64,000 nt of DNA from Calditerricola satsumensis. GTDB taxonomy: Bacteria > Bacillota > Bacilli > Calditerricolales > Calditerricolaceae. The stretch is from assembly GCF_014646935.1 (NCBI RefSeq), contig NZ_BMOF01000004.1, forward strand, positions 1 through 64,000. Reading direction: 5' to 3'. A model generated the notes under the pieces. The model was not told where the DNA came from. It searched no databases and saw only the letters and a program-made list of their open reading frames with translations. The position numbers were made by a program, and so were the translations under genes. Shown here one piece after another: positions 53,250 through 62,334 of the stretch; positions within the stretch are counted from its first letter, which is position 1, and the number at the start of each line of letters is the position of its first letter.

Positions 53250-54334
53250 CGGCCTCTTTGCGTCACGGCTACACGACGGGCGCCTGCGCCGCCGCAGCGA
53301 CGAAGGCGGCCACGCTGGCGCTGGTGACGCAGCGGCCGGTGGCGGAGGTGACGATTCCCCTCCCCGCCGGCATCTCGGCCACCTTTCCGGTGGAAGATCT
53401 GTCCTTTTCGGCGGAAATGGCAACGTGCTGCGTGGTCAAGGATGCGGGCGATGATCCCGACGTCACCCACGGAGCCCGCATTTACGCGACGGTGATGTGG
53501 CGCAACGAACCGGGCATCGAGATCGACGGCGGGCCGGGTGTGGGGCGGGTGACGCGTCCGGGCTTGCCCGTTCCGGTGGGCGAGGCGGCCATCAACCCCG
53601 TGCCGCGGCGGATGATCCGCGAGGCGGCCGAGGGGGTGCTTGCCGCCCACAACGAAAGGCGCGGGGTGCGCGTCGTCATCTCCGTCCCCGGAGGGGAGGA
53701 AATGGCCAAGAAGACGCTCAACGCCCGCCTTGGCATCATCGGCGGCATCTCCATCCTCGGCACGCGGGGCATCGTCGTGCCCTTTTCCACCGCCGCCTAC
53801 CGCGCCAGCGTGGCCCAGGCCATCCGCGTGGCCAAGGCCAACGGCTGCGACCATCTCGTCCTCACCACCGGCGGACGCAGCGAAGCGTACGCCCGGGCGC
53901 GCTTCCCCAACCTGCCCGAGATGGCCTTCATTCAGATGGGCGATTTCGTGGGCTTTGCGCTCCAGCACTGCCGCAAGCAGTCCGTCGCCCGCGTCTCCCT
54001 CGTGGGGATGATGGGGAAGTTTTCCAAAGTGGCCTGCGGCGTGATGATGGTGCACGCCAAGAGCGCGCCGGTCGATTTTGCCTTTCTGGCCCGCCTGGCG
54101 GAGGACGTCGGTGCGCCGCCGGACCTCGTCGAGGCGGTGCGCGCGGCGAACACGGCGAACCAGGTGGCCGATCTTCTGCGGGCATCCGGCTACACCGCCT
54201 TTTTCACGCGCCTGGCGGAGGCGATCTGCCGCGCGTGCCTTGCGCACGTCGGCGGCGGGATGACCGTGGAAACCGTGCTTGTGACCCTGAACGGAGAGGA
54301 ATTGGGGAGGGCTGTTCTTGATGGAAAGGATTGA
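53246..54334 (+). CDS. cbiD: Cobalt-precorrin-5B C1-methyltransferase CbiD
   Basis: A 362-residue methyltransferase specific to the anaerobic pathway. It opens LRHGYTTGACAAAATKAATLA, has SFSAEMATCCVVKDAGDDPDVTHG-type sequence near 52-75, LNARLGIIGGISILGTRGIVVPFS near 160, and VGMMGKFSKVACGVMMVHAK near 250. The start is GTG 53246 with a 4-base overlap with cbiC. Presence of CbiD and CbiG marks the oxygen-independent branch. Its end overlaps cbiET by 14 bases. Confidence 0.94.
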   Translation: MTASLRHGYTTGACAAAATKAATLALVTQRPVAEVTIPLPAGISATFPVEDLSFSAEMATCCVVKDAGDDPDVTHGARIYATVMWRNEPGIEIDGGPGVGRVTRPGLPVPVGEAAINPVPRRMIREAAEGVLAAHNERRGVRVVISVPGGEEMAKKTLNARLGIIGGISILGTRGIVVPFSTAAYRASVAQAIRVAKANGCDHLVLTTGGRSEAYARARFPNLPEMAFIQMGDFVGFALQHCRKQSVARVSLVGMMGKFSKVACGVMMVHAKSAPVDFAFLARLAEDVGAPPDLVEAVRAANTANQVADLLRASGYTAFFTRLAEAICRACLAHVGGGMTVETVLVTLNGEELGRAVLDGKD

Positions 54335-55670
54335 GGAACGGATGCCGGTTGACGCTGCAGCCGCGGACCGCACGGCAGACGCATCGGGCCGTCCCGGACA
54401 TGAGGCCAGCTGCGCAAAGCGCGAAGGCATGCGCCGTCGGGAGCCGATTCGCGTGCTGGGCATCGGTGCCGAGGGACCGGCTGGCTGGGGCGAGGCGTAC
54501 CGCCGGTGGGTGGAGGAGGCGGATGTGCTGGTCGGCGGCGAGCGGCAGCTTTCGTTCTTTCCCGATTTTCGCGGGGAAAAGTGGGTGCTCAAAAGCGCGA
54601 TTGGCGAGGTTGTCGACCGGATGGTGGCGCAGCCGCCCGAGCGGAAGATCGTCGTCCTCGCCTCGGGGGATCCCCTCTTCTACGGGATCGGCGGGCTCCT
54701 TGTCAAAAAGCTGGGGCGCGACAGCGTGGAGATCCACCCCCACCTCAGCTCGGTCCAGCTCGCCTTTGCCCGCATGGGGGAGAGCTGGCACGACGCCGCC
54801 TTCCTCAGCGTGCACGGACGCCCCCTCGACGGCCTGGCAGAGCAGGTGCGGCGCCTGCGCAAGGTGGCCATCCTCACCGACGACGTCAACACCCCGGCGG
54901 CCGTGGCCCGCCATCTGCTCGATGCGGGTGTTGACGGCTTCCGCGCCTTTGTCGGGGAGAACCTCGGCGCACCGGATGAGCGGTGCACGTGGTGGGACGA
55001 TCTGCGCGAGCTGGCCAAGGCCGCGTTCGCGCCGCTCAACGTCGTGGTGCTCCTTCGGAAGTGTCCCGACGCGGTTTCCGACATCCCCCTCGGCATCCCC
55101 GACGAGGCCTTCGCCCAGCGCAAGCCGGACAAGGGGCTCATCACCAAGAAAGAGGTGCGCGTGATCAGCCTGGCCGAACTGCGCATCCGCAAAGACAGCG
55201 TGGTGTGGGACATCGGCGCCGGCACCGGCTCGGTGGCCATCGAGGCGGCTCGCCTTGCGCCGGAGGGGCAGGTGTTCGCCATCGAGAAGAATGCCGAGGA
55301 CGTGGCCAACCTGCGCGAAAACGTGCGTCGCTTTGGGCGCCGGGTAACCGTTGTCCACGGCACGGCGCCGGAAGGCCTTGAGGCGTGGCCCGATCCCGAC
55401 GCTGTCTTCATCGGCGGGACGGGCAAGCAGATGGCGGCGATTCTCGACGTCGTCTGCGCGCGGCTCAAACCCGGCGGTCGCATTGTCCTGAACGCGGCCA
55501 CGCTGGAGAACCTGCACGAAGCCTATGCGGGGCTTGTGGCGCGCGGCTTTGCTGTCGAGGTGCGCCTTGTGCAGGTGGCGCGCTCAAAGCCGATCCTCGA
55601 CATGCTGCGCCTGGAAGGGCTCAATCCCGTGTTCGTGCTGACGGCGTACCGGAAGGAGGAGACGACATGA
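54321..55670 (+). CDS. cbiET: Cobalt-precorrin-7 C5/C15-methyltransferase, decarboxylating, CbiET fusion
   Basis: A 449-residue two-domain enzyme. After a 40-residue low-complexity N-terminus, CbiE occupies about 42-240 (IRVLGIGAEGPAGWGEAYRRW, IVVLASGDPLFYGIGGLL) and CbiT about 250-445 (DSVVWDIGAGTGSVAIEAAR, VFIGGTGKQMAAILD). CbiE methylates C5; CbiT decarboxylates and methylates C15. ATG 54321 follows GGGGAGGG by 10 bases; a TTG three bases upstream is less likely. The fusion is shared with the B. megaterium operon. Overlaps cbiL by 4 bases. Confidence 0.94.
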   Translation: MERIEERMPVDAAAADRTADASGRPGHEASCAKREGMRRREPIRVLGIGAEGPAGWGEAYRRWVEEADVLVGGERQLSFFPDFRGEKWVLKSAIGEVVDRMVAQPPERKIVVLASGDPLFYGIGGLLVKKLGRDSVEIHPHLSSVQLAFARMGESWHDAAFLSVHGRPLDGLAEQVRRLRKVAILTDDVNTPAAVARHLLDAGVDGFRAFVGENLGAPDERCTWWDDLRELAKAAFAPLNVVVLLRKCPDAVSDIPLGIPDEAFAQRKPDKGLITKKEVRVISLAELRIRKDSVVWDIGAGTGSVAIEAARLAPEGQVFAIEKNAEDVANLRENVRRFGRRVTVVHGTAPEGLEAWPDPDAVFIGGTGKQMAAILDVVCARLKPGGRIVLNAATLENLHEAYAGLVARGFAVEVRLVQVARSKPILDMLRLEGLNPVFVLTAYRKEETT

Positions 55671-56380
55671 CGCGCATCGGGACGCTCTACGGCATCGGCG
55701 TCGGGCCCGGCGACCCGGAGCTGATCACGGTGAAGGGGCTGCGCATCCTGCGCGAGGTGCCCGTCGTGGCCTACCCCAAAACGCGCATGGGCGGAGGCAG
55801 CTACGCCTATCGCATTGTTGAGGGGTATCTCGACCCCGCGCATCAAGAGCTTCTCGGCCTCGTCTTTCCCATGACCCGCGATCGCGCCGTGCTGGAGCGG
55901 CAGTGGGAAGAGGTGGTGGCCCAGGTGTGGGCCGTGCTGGAGGCGGGGAAGGACGTGGCCTTTGTCACCGAGGGCGACGCGTACTTTTACAGCACCTTCA
56001 TCCATCTCAGCCGGCTGATGAAAGAGCGCCATCCGGAGGTGGAGGTTAAGGTGATCCCCGGCGTCTCCTCGATCCATGGCGCATCGGCGCAACTTGACCT
56101 TCCCCTGGCCGATGGAGACGAGCGCATCGCCGTCGTTCCGGCCACCGAGGACCTGGCGGCGATGGGGCGCGTGCTCGACGCCTTCGATTGCGTTGTCTTT
56201 CTCAAGGTGGCCAAGGTGCTCGACGGGATCATCGGCCTCCTCCGCGAGCGGAACCTCCTCGACAAGGCGGCGGTGGTCACCAAGGCCACGGCGCCGGGGG
56301 AGGAGTGCATCGTGACCGACGTGGCATCCCTCGAGGGCCAGGAGCTGGAGTACCTGACGCTGATGGTGGTGCGCAAATGA
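55667..56380 (+). CDS. cbiL: Cobalt-factor II C20-methyltransferase CbiL
   Basis: A 237-residue SAM-dependent uroporphyrinogen-type methyltransferase. It has GTLYGIGVGPGDPELITVKG at the start, DVAFVTEGDAYFYSTFIHLS near 90, VIPGVSSIHGASAQLDLPLA near 125, and VFLKVAKVLDGII near 175. The substrate is cobalt-precorrin-2, methylated at C20. ATG 55667 overlaps the cbiET stop, with GGAAGGAGGAGACG upstream. Ends in an ATGA overlap with cbiF. Confidence 0.93.
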   Translation: MTRIGTLYGIGVGPGDPELITVKGLRILREVPVVAYPKTRMGGGSYAYRIVEGYLDPAHQELLGLVFPMTRDRAVLERQWEEVVAQVWAVLEAGKDVAFVTEGDAYFYSTFIHLSRLMKERHPEVEVKVIPGVSSIHGASAQLDLPLADGDERIAVVPATEDLAAMGRVLDAFDCVVFLKVAKVLDGIIGLLRERNLLDKAAVVTKATAPGEECIVTDVASLEGQELEYLTLMVVRK

Positions 56381-57189
56381 CGGCGGCGAACGCATCGAGC
56401 GGCATGGGCAAAGTCTGGTTTATCGGTGCCGGGCCGGGCGATCCCGACCTGATCACGGTAAAGGGGCTGCGCATCCTCCAGGAGGCCGACGTGGTTGTCT
56501 ACACCGATTCCCTCGTCAGCGACGCCCTGATTGCTCGTGCCCGCCCCGACGCCGAGGTGCTGGGAAGCGCGGGGATGACGTTGGAGGAGATTGTCGCCGT
56601 GCTCGTTGCCCGCGCCCGCGCCGGGAAGACGGTGGCCCGTGTGCACACCGGCGACCCGTCGGTGTTCGGCGCGGTGCTGGAGCAGATGGCCATGCTGGAG
56701 CGGGAAGGGATTCCCTACGAGATCGTCCCCGGCGTTTCGGCCGTCTTCGCCGCCGCGGCGGCCGCGCGCGTCGAGCTGACCGTGCCCGAGCTGTGCCAGA
56801 CGGTGATTCTCACCCGCGTCGAGGGACGAACGCCGATGCCGGAGGGCGAGCGGCTGCGCGACCTGGCCCGCCACGGCTGCACGCTGGCCCTTTTCTTGAG
56901 TGCCACGCTGACGAAAAAGGTGATGGCCGAGCTGCGCGCCGCCGGGTGGGGCGACGACACGCCGGTCGTCGTCGTGTACAAGGCCACCTGGCCGGACGAG
57001 CGCATCCTCCGCACGACCCTCGGCGAATTGGATGAGGCGGTGCGCCGCGCCGGCATCCGCAGCCACGCCATGATCCTGGCTGGACGGGCCCTCGATCCGG
57101 AGTTGGCTCGCTCGAGCGCCTACCGCTCACGCCTGTACGATCCGGCGTTCACGCACGGGTACCGGACCGGGAGGGGAGAGGGAGCATGA
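56377..57189 (+). CDS. cbiF: Cobalt-precorrin-4 C11-methyltransferase CbiF
   Basis: A 270-residue methyltransferase of the CbiF/CobM type. Typical are VWFIGAGPGDPDLITVKGLRI, VVYTDSLVSDALIARARPDA, RVHTGDPSVFGAVLEQMAML near 88 and IVPGVSAVFAAAAAARVELTVP near 112; VILTRVEGRTPMPEGE near 145 is specific for this step. It methylates C11 of cobalt-precorrin-4. Starts ATG 56377 overlapping cbiL and ends overlapping cbiG by 4 bases. Confidence 0.94.
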   Translation: MTAANASSGMGKVWFIGAGPGDPDLITVKGLRILQEADVVVYTDSLVSDALIARARPDAEVLGSAGMTLEEIVAVLVARARAGKTVARVHTGDPSVFGAVLEQMAMLEREGIPYEIVPGVSAVFAAAAAARVELTVPELCQTVILTRVEGRTPMPEGERLRDLARHGCTLALFLSATLTKKVMAELRAAGWGDDTPVVVVYKATWPDERILRTTLGELDEAVRRAGIRSHAMILAGRALDPELARSSAYRSRLYDPAFTHGYRTGRGEGA

Positions 57190-58391
57190 ACCCAAACCTG
57201 CCGCATCGCCGCCTGGCCCTGGTGGCCATCACCACCCACGGGACGGAGATCGTTCGCCGGCTCGCCGCGTCGTACCAAGGCGATCCGGACGCTCCGGCGG
57301 TCGACGTCTTCTACATGAAAAAGCACGCCCGCGGTGACGAGGCGGAGAGGGGCTTCCGCCTGTTCGAGGGTTCGGTGCGCCGCATCCTGCCGGAGCTCTT
57401 TGCCCGCTACGACGGGCTGGTGCTCGTCATCTCCCTCGGCGCCGTGGTGCGCATGATCGCACCGCTTCTCGTGGACAAGAAGACCGACCCGGCCGTCGTC
57501 GTCATCGACGACCGCGCCGAGCATGTCATCAGCGTGTTGTCGGGCCACGTCGGCGGGGCCAACCTTCTCACGCGGGACATCGCCCGCCGCCTGGGCGCTC
57601 GGCCGGTCATCACCACCGCCTCCGACGTGCAGGGGACGATCGCCGTCGACCTCTTCGGCCGCCGCTTTGGCTGGCGCCTGGTGAACTGGGACAAGGTGAC
57701 CCCGGTCAGCGCCGCCGTGGTCAACGGCGAGCGCGTGGCCGTGGTGCAGGAGTCGGGCGAGCCGGATTGGTGGGAACACCCTCATCCCCTGCCGCCAAAC
57801 ATCACCGTGTACCGCTCGGTGCGCGAGGCCCTGGCGGCCAAGGCGAACGCCTACCTCGTCGTGACGCACCGGCTGCTCGATCCCGACGAGGAGGCCATCC
57901 TGGAAAACGGCGTTCTTTACCGCCCCCGTTCCATCGTTCTCGGCCTTGGCTGCAACCGCGGCACGAGCGCCGAGGAGATCGAGCAGGTCATACGCGACAC
58001 GCTGGATGCGCTGCGCTTTGCCGTGGAAAGCGTGCGCAACGTGGCCACGATCGACCGGAAGAAGGACGAGCCGGGTCTCGTCGCCGTGTGCGCCAAATAC
58101 GGCTGGCCCCTTGTCGCCTATACCCCGGAGGAGCTCAACGCCGTGCCCATCGCCCACCCGTCGGAGACGGTGTACCGCTACACCGGCGCCTGGGGCGTGA
58201 GCGAGCCGGCGGCGATGCGTTCGGCCAACGCCACCTCGCTCGTGCTGGAGAAAAAGAAACACGGCAATTGCACGATTTCCGTGGCCCTCGTCGACTACGG
58301 CCCGCCGCGATGGGACGGCACCGCGGACACCGGTGCGGCGGAGACCGCCCGAATCGCGCAAGCGGCCGCCGGAAAGGAGGAAGGGCCATGA
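57186..58391 (+). CDS. cbiG: Cobalt-precorrin-5A hydrolase CbiG
   Basis: A 401-residue enzyme that opens the delta-lactone and releases acetaldehyde. N-terminal domain: LVFISLGAVVRM-like sequence (VISLGAVVRMIAPLLVDKKT), VIDDRAEHVISVLSGHVGGAN and VITTASDVQGTIAVDLFGRR. The C-terminal CbiG domain has IVLGLGCNRGTSAEEIEQVI near 255 and PSETVYRYTGAWGVSEPAAM near 320. GGGAGAGGGAGC precedes ATG 57186. The stop overlaps cbiA by 4 bases. Confidence 0.93.
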   Translation: MNPNLPHRRLALVAITTHGTEIVRRLAASYQGDPDAPAVDVFYMKKHARGDEAERGFRLFEGSVRRILPELFARYDGLVLVISLGAVVRMIAPLLVDKKTDPAVVVIDDRAEHVISVLSGHVGGANLLTRDIARRLGARPVITTASDVQGTIAVDLFGRRFGWRLVNWDKVTPVSAAVVNGERVAVVQESGEPDWWEHPHPLPPNITVYRSVREALAAKANAYLVVTHRLLDPDEEAILENGVLYRPRSIVLGLGCNRGTSAEEIEQVIRDTLDALRFAVESVRNVATIDRKKDEPGLVAVCAKYGWPLVAYTPEELNAVPIAHPSETVYRYTGAWGVSEPAAMRSANATSLVLEKKKHGNCTISVALVDYGPPRWDGTADTGAAETARIAQAAAGKEEGP

Positions 58392-59851
58392 GCGCAAGCG
58401 AGCGGGGCTGTGGTTTGCCCGCGGCGGACGGTGAGGCGGCCGGCGTTCACCGTTCCCGTCTCGTCATTGCCGGGGCGGGCAGCGGGGTGGGCAAGACGAC
58501 GCTGACGATCGGCCTGATGGCGGCGTTGAAGGCGCGCGGCCTTGCCGTGCAGGGTTTCAAGTGCGGGCCCGACTACATCGATCCGACGTACCACACGGCG
58601 ATCACCGGCCGGCCGTCGCGCAACCTCGACGCGTGGATGATGGGGCCTGCGGCGGTGCGGGAGATCTTCCTCCGCGCCAGCGCCGGGGCGGACCTGTCGC
58701 TGATCGAAGGGGTGATGGGGCTTTTTGACGGCAAGCGGGCCACCGACGACGAGGGCAGCACGGCGCACATCGCCCGCCTGCTCCGCGCGCCGGTGCTCCT
58801 CGTCGTGAACGCCGCCAGCATGGCTCGCACGGCGGCGGCCATCGTGAAGGGTTGCCAGGCGATGGCCGAGGGGTTTGCCATCGCCGGCGTCATCGCCAAC
58901 CAGGTGGGCAGCGCTGGCCACGCGCGGCTCATCCGCGAGGCGGTGGAGCAGGTTTGCGGCGTGCCCGTGGTGGGCTCCCTCGTGCGTGACGACGGCCTGG
59001 TCATCCCCGAGCGGCACCTCGGCCTCGTGCCGGCGGTGGAGCGGGGGGAACTCGCGCCTTTGTTTGCCAAGCTGGCCGCGCGCGTCGCCGAAACGGTCGA
59101 CCTCGACGCCGTTGTCGCTTTGGCCCGGTCGGCCCCGCCCCTTGCGCCCGAGCCTCCGCGCCTTTTTTCGCCCGAGAAGCGCCACAGCGGGCCGCCCCGT
59201 GCGCGCATCGCCGTGGCGCGCGACGAGGCGTTCAACTTTTACTATCCCGAGAACCTCGAACTGCTCGAGCATGCCGGTGCCGCGCTCGTTTTCTTCCGTC
59301 CGACGCACGGCGACCGGCTCCCGGAGGAGGTTGACGGCCTGTACCTCGGCGGCGGCTTTCCCGAGGTGTACGCCGCCGAACTGGCGCGCAACCACGCCCT
59401 GAAGGCCGACATCCGCCAGGCGGCGGCCGCCGGAATGCCCATCTTTGCCGAGTGCGGCGGCTACATGTACCTGTGCCGCGCGCTCACCACCTCCGACGGG
59501 CGGACGCACGAGATGGTCGGCCTCATCCCCGCCCGCGTGCGCATGGGGCAGCGCCTGGCCGAACTGGGGTACCGGGAAGTGCGGGCCGAACGCGACACGC
59601 CCCTTTTGGCCGCCGGCGAGACGGCCCGCGGCCACGCGTTTCACTACTCGGTCCTCGAGCCGGAGCCGGACGCCGCCGACGCCTGGCCGTACGCCTATTG
59701 CGTCCATTCGCGCTTTGGCGAACGGCGTGAAGGCTACGCCGCCGGATCGGTGCTTGCCGGCTACACCCACCTGCATTTTGCCTCCAATCCGCGCATGGCC
59801 GAGCGCTGGGTGGCGGCGTGTGCGGCGTTTCGGCGCGCGCGATTGCGATAG
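58388..59851 (+). CDS. cbiA: Cobyrinate a,c-diamide synthase CbiA
   Basis: A 487-residue ATP- and glutamine-dependent amidase acting on the a and c carboxylates of cobyrinate. The P-loop is IAGAGSGVGKTTLTIGLMAAL (residues 27-47 region), then FKCGPDYIDPTYHT and LIEGVMGLFDGKRATDDEGS. The glutamine amidotransferase half has YLGGGFPEVYAAEL near 318 and the nucleophile in PIFAECGGYMYL near residue 356. It is the last corrin gene of the operon here; B. megaterium continues with cysG and others, which are not found in this window. Confidence 0.94.
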   Translation: MSASERGCGLPAADGEAAGVHRSRLVIAGAGSGVGKTTLTIGLMAALKARGLAVQGFKCGPDYIDPTYHTAITGRPSRNLDAWMMGPAAVREIFLRASAGADLSLIEGVMGLFDGKRATDDEGSTAHIARLLRAPVLLVVNAASMARTAAAIVKGCQAMAEGFAIAGVIANQVGSAGHARLIREAVEQVCGVPVVGSLVRDDGLVIPERHLGLVPAVERGELAPLFAKLAARVAETVDLDAVVALARSAPPLAPEPPRLFSPEKRHSGPPRARIAVARDEAFNFYYPENLELLEHAGAALVFFRPTHGDRLPEEVDGLYLGGGFPEVYAAELARNHALKADIRQAAAAGMPIFAECGGYMYLCRALTTSDGRTHEMVGLIPARVRMGQRLAELGYREVRAERDTPLLAAGETARGHAFHYSVLEPEPDAADAWPYAYCVHSRFGERREGYAAGSVLAGYTHLHFASNPRMAERWVAACAAFRRARLR

Positions 59852-60014
59852 CAGGGCCGAGGGGCTGCGGTGTTTTTCGATCAGGCGATGGCACGCGACG
59901 TAAAAGGAAGAGGAAATTGCCTGCCGATGGCGAAAAAAGCGGAGCAATGGGCGCCGGATCACGCGTATACATGCCGTTTGAGGGGAGCGGCGCAACGATC
60001 GAAGGAGGGAGACC

Positions 60015-60848
60015 ATGGGCGCAGGCGGCAAGACGGCGCTGATCACCGGCGCATCAAGCGGCATTGGGCACGAACTGGCCAAGTTGTTTGCCCAGAACAG
60101 GCACAATGTGGTGTTGGTGGCGCGCAGCAGAGAGAAGCTGGCGGCCGTGGCCGACGAACTCCAGCGGCGCCACGGGGTGCAGGCCATCCCGTTGCCGGCG
60201 GACCTGGCCCAACCCGACGCGCCGCGGGAAATCTACGAGGCGCTGCGGGAACGCGGCATCGCCGTCGATTTCCTCGTCAACAACGCCGGGTTTGGGCTGT
60301 ATGGCCCCTTTGCCCAGACCGACTGGCCCATTGAGCGGGACATGCTGCAGGTCAACGTCGTCGCCTTGACCCATCTGACCAAGCTGCTGGTGCCGGAGAT
60401 GATCCGGAGGGGGGCGGGCCGCATCCTCAACATGGCCTCGATGGCCGCTTTTCAGCCCGGTCCGCTGATGGCCGTCTACTACGCCACCAAGGCGTATGTG
60501 CTCTCCTTCTCGGAAGCCCTGGCCGCGGAACTGAAGGGGACGGGAGTGACCGTCACGGCGCTTTGTCCGGGGCCGGTGAAGACCAACTTTGATCGGCGTG
60601 CCCGCTTGGATTCCTCCAAACTTTTCAAGCGGCGCTTTCTGATGGCCGATGCGCCGACGGTGGCGGCCGCCGGGTACCGGGGCATGATGGCGGGCAAATC
60701 CCTTGTGATTCCGGGATGGCCCAACAAGCTGCTGGTGCAGGGGCAGCGGTTGGCTCCACGTACCTTGGTCGTACGGGTGGTGCGCAAGCTGCAGGAGCCG
60801 ATTGACGGCCCAACGCTCCCCTTTTCCGGGCGTTCGGTGCCCCGTTAG
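60015..60848 (+). CDS. Short-chain dehydrogenase/reductase (DltE-like)
   Basis: A 277-residue classical SDR with NADP-binding TALITGASSGIGHELAKLFA (residues 8-27), NNAGFGLYG near 92, the catalytic serine in NMASMAAFQPG near 141, and Tyr-x3-Lys in YYATKAYVLSFSEAL near 154-168. This subgroup (YqjQ/DltE) reduces unknown aldehydes or ketones. GAAGGAGGGAGACC precedes ATG 60015. The 163-base spacer after cbiA has no terminator of good quality, so read-through is possible, but no corrin role is suggested. Confidence 0.87.
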   Translation: MGAGGKTALITGASSGIGHELAKLFAQNRHNVVLVARSREKLAAVADELQRRHGVQAIPLPADLAQPDAPREIYEALRERGIAVDFLVNNAGFGLYGPFAQTDWPIERDMLQVNVVALTHLTKLLVPEMIRRGAGRILNMASMAAFQPGPLMAVYYATKAYVLSFSEALAAELKGTGVTVTALCPGPVKTNFDRRARLDSSKLFKRRFLMADAPTVAAAGYRGMMAGKSLVIPGWPNKLLVQGQRLAPRTLVVRVVRKLQEPIDGPTLPFSGRSVPR

Positions 60849-60860
60849 GCGCGCCACAAA

Positions 60861-60898
60861 AAAGCGCCCGCTGCCCCTTAGGGGTGTTCGGGCGCTTG
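60861..60898 (-). terminator. Terminator downstream of the lipoprotein remnant
   Basis: AAGCGCCCG and CGGGCGCTT flank a loop that itself holds CCCCTTAGGGG. In the minus direction it is followed by TTTTTTGTGG, so it ends the minus-strand lipoprotein gene; it may also block the SDR transcript. Confidence 0.8.
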
Positions 60899-61189
60899 GG
60901 GTTCTCCGGCGGCGGGCGTTTGGGGTGCGGGCGCCTTGGGTGAAGCGGGCCGCTGGGGCTGCGGAGTTGGTTGGAACGGCGTCCGCTCTTGGGGTTGCGC
61001 CTGTGGAGCGCGGGGTTGCGCGGTCATCGGCTGCTTTTGCTGCTGCAGCCGTTACTGTAGGTTTTGTTTCGCCATCTGCTGCATCTTCTGCTGCATCTTT
61101 TGTTGCATCTTCCGCATCGGGGTTTGCGGATTTCAGCCGGCCAGCAGCACCATGCTCCCGGCCAGCAAAACAGGTGCAAGCTTGCGCAT
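60878..61189 (-). pseudogene. Small Gln/Pro-rich lipoprotein gene with two in-frame stops
   Basis: The frame starts with GGAGG and ATG 61189 and reads MRKLAPVLLAGSMVLLAG, a lipoprotein signal. The next codon, where the lipobox cysteine must be, is TGA (61133-61135). The frame then continues NPQTPMRKMQQKMQQKMQQM, meets TAA at 61052-61054 (expected CAA), and goes on as a Pro/Gln-rich tail (RAPQAQPQERTPFQPTPQPQ) to a natural TAA at 60878, right before a terminator. There is no frameshift. The gene is therefore only recently inactivated, or the two bases are errors or recoded. Function unknown. The 60848-61427 spacer holds nothing else but terminators. Confidence 0.7.
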
Positions 61190-61335
61190 GGCGAAACCTC
61201 CTGAACGGCTTCAAACGGCATGGTGAAACGCAAGGATGTCGCACCGTGCTGTAGTTTGCCCCGCGTCGCGGGACGGGTTGCCTGGAGGATGGTGCCCGAC
61301 GCGGCAACAGCTTCCTGAACCGCACCCCTTCACAG

Positions 61336-61370
61336 AAAAACGCGCCTTCCGCAATGGAAGGCGCGTTTTT
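61336..61370. terminator. Bidirectional terminator after the lytic transglycosylase gene
   Basis: ACGCGCCTTCC and GGAAGGCGCGT around GCAAT with A and T runs outside, so it works in both directions. Confidence 0.92.
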
Positions 61371-61426
61371 CGCGTTGTGGGCCCGGCATGGATGCACCCG
61401 ATGTTCGCGTGCGCGCGTCGGCGAGG

Positions 61427-62116
61427 TTACCCTTGCGCGTCGACCGTTCGGCCGAGCACCTTGGCCACGTAGGCCCGCGTTTCCCGATAGGGCGGGATAC
61501 CGCCATACCGGTCAACCGCGCCCGGTCCGGCGTTGTACGCCGCCAGTGCCAAGGCCACATTGCCCTTATAGCGATCAAGGAGGGAACGCAGGTAGCGCGT
61601 GCCGCCGTCGATGTTCTGGGCCGGGTCGTAGGGATCGCGCACCCCCAGCCAGCGGGCCGTTGCCGGCATGAGTTGCATCAGGCCCATCGCCCCGGCTGGC
61701 GACGTGGCGCGGGGGTTAAAGCCCGATTCCACCTGAATGACGCGGCGGATGAGCCGTTCGCTCACGCCGTATTTGCGGGCCGCCTGGGCGATCAGCGTGT
61801 CGAAGGGGTGCCGATCGGGCGGTGAGGTCGACATCCCCTTTTCGGTGCCGCCGATCGGCGCGCTTTCGGCTTGCGCAACCCGGGGCGGATTCGGCTTCCC
61901 AGCGGGAGGCACGCGGGATGCCGTGCCTGCTGTTGTGTTCTCCGATTGATCGGCCAAAGCCGCCGCGCTTTCCCCGGCCTGCTGCAGGTACGCGGCCAGC
62001 AGCGCGGCAAACAGGTCGTGATGCGATGGCGCCATTGGGGCAACGGCCGCGTCGGGTGCCGGCAGCTGGTGTACGGTGTACAGGGTCACCAGGCGTGCGA
62101 ACAGGTCAGGGCGCAT
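61427..62116 (-). CDS. Lytic transglycosylase, SLT domain (YjbJ type)
   Basis: A 229-residue protein. The first 100 residues are low-complexity and helical, without a clear signal peptide. The C-terminal goose-lysozyme-like SLT domain has the catalytic glutamate in [20 protein letters not shown] (Glu130), then [13 protein letters not shown], and [20 protein letters not shown]. It cuts muramic acid-glucosamine bonds with anhydro-ring formation. B. subtilis YjbJ has the same layout. ATG 62116 follows GGAGGTG; an in-frame TTG lies 18 bases upstream. Confidence 0.88.
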   Translation of the reverse strand: MRPDLFARLVTLYTVHQLPAPDAAVAPMAPSHHDLFAALLAAYLQQAGESAAALADQSENTTAGTASRVPPAGKPNPPRVAQAESAPIGGTEKGMSTSPPDRHPFDTLIAQAARKYGVSERLIRRVIQVESGFNPRATSPAGAMGLMQLMPATARWLGVRDPYDPAQNIDGGTRYLRSLLDRYKGNVALALAAYNAGPGAVDRYGGIPPYRETRAYVAKVLGRTVDAQG

Positions 62117-62296
62117 GCGTTCACCTCCGTCCAAATCCGGATCGCCCTCTCCCTATGATTCGACATCCGGCGGCGATTTCCTGTAGAGGAAGGGCCCGTT
62201 GGAGGGTGAACCCGTTGTCCCGCTTGCTTCGGTTTGGTTTCGCTGCGGCATGCGGTTTGCCGGTTGACCCCCCCGGCCTCGGCATAGGAAAATGAA

Positions 62297-62310
62297 AATA
62301 CGATCATATT
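62297..62310. promoter_or_regulatory. Possible CadC operator
   Basis: AATACGATCATATT is an imperfect dyad (AATAC, GATC, ATATT) 25 bases before cadC in an AT-rich patch. Sites of similar AT-dyad form are used by ArsR/SmtB repressors. A TTGACC at 62264-62269 may be a -35 without a clear -10. Confidence 0.4.
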
Positions 62311-62334
62311 ACTTTTTGACTGTGGAGGTGCGCC

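Noticed and set aside
61120-61140. Selenocysteine reading of the TGA in the lipoprotein remnant
   Set aside because: The only downstream hairpin (UCCGCA/UGCGGA) is too close to the UGA and lacks a G at the loop start, a second stop follows, and a lipobox needs Cys.
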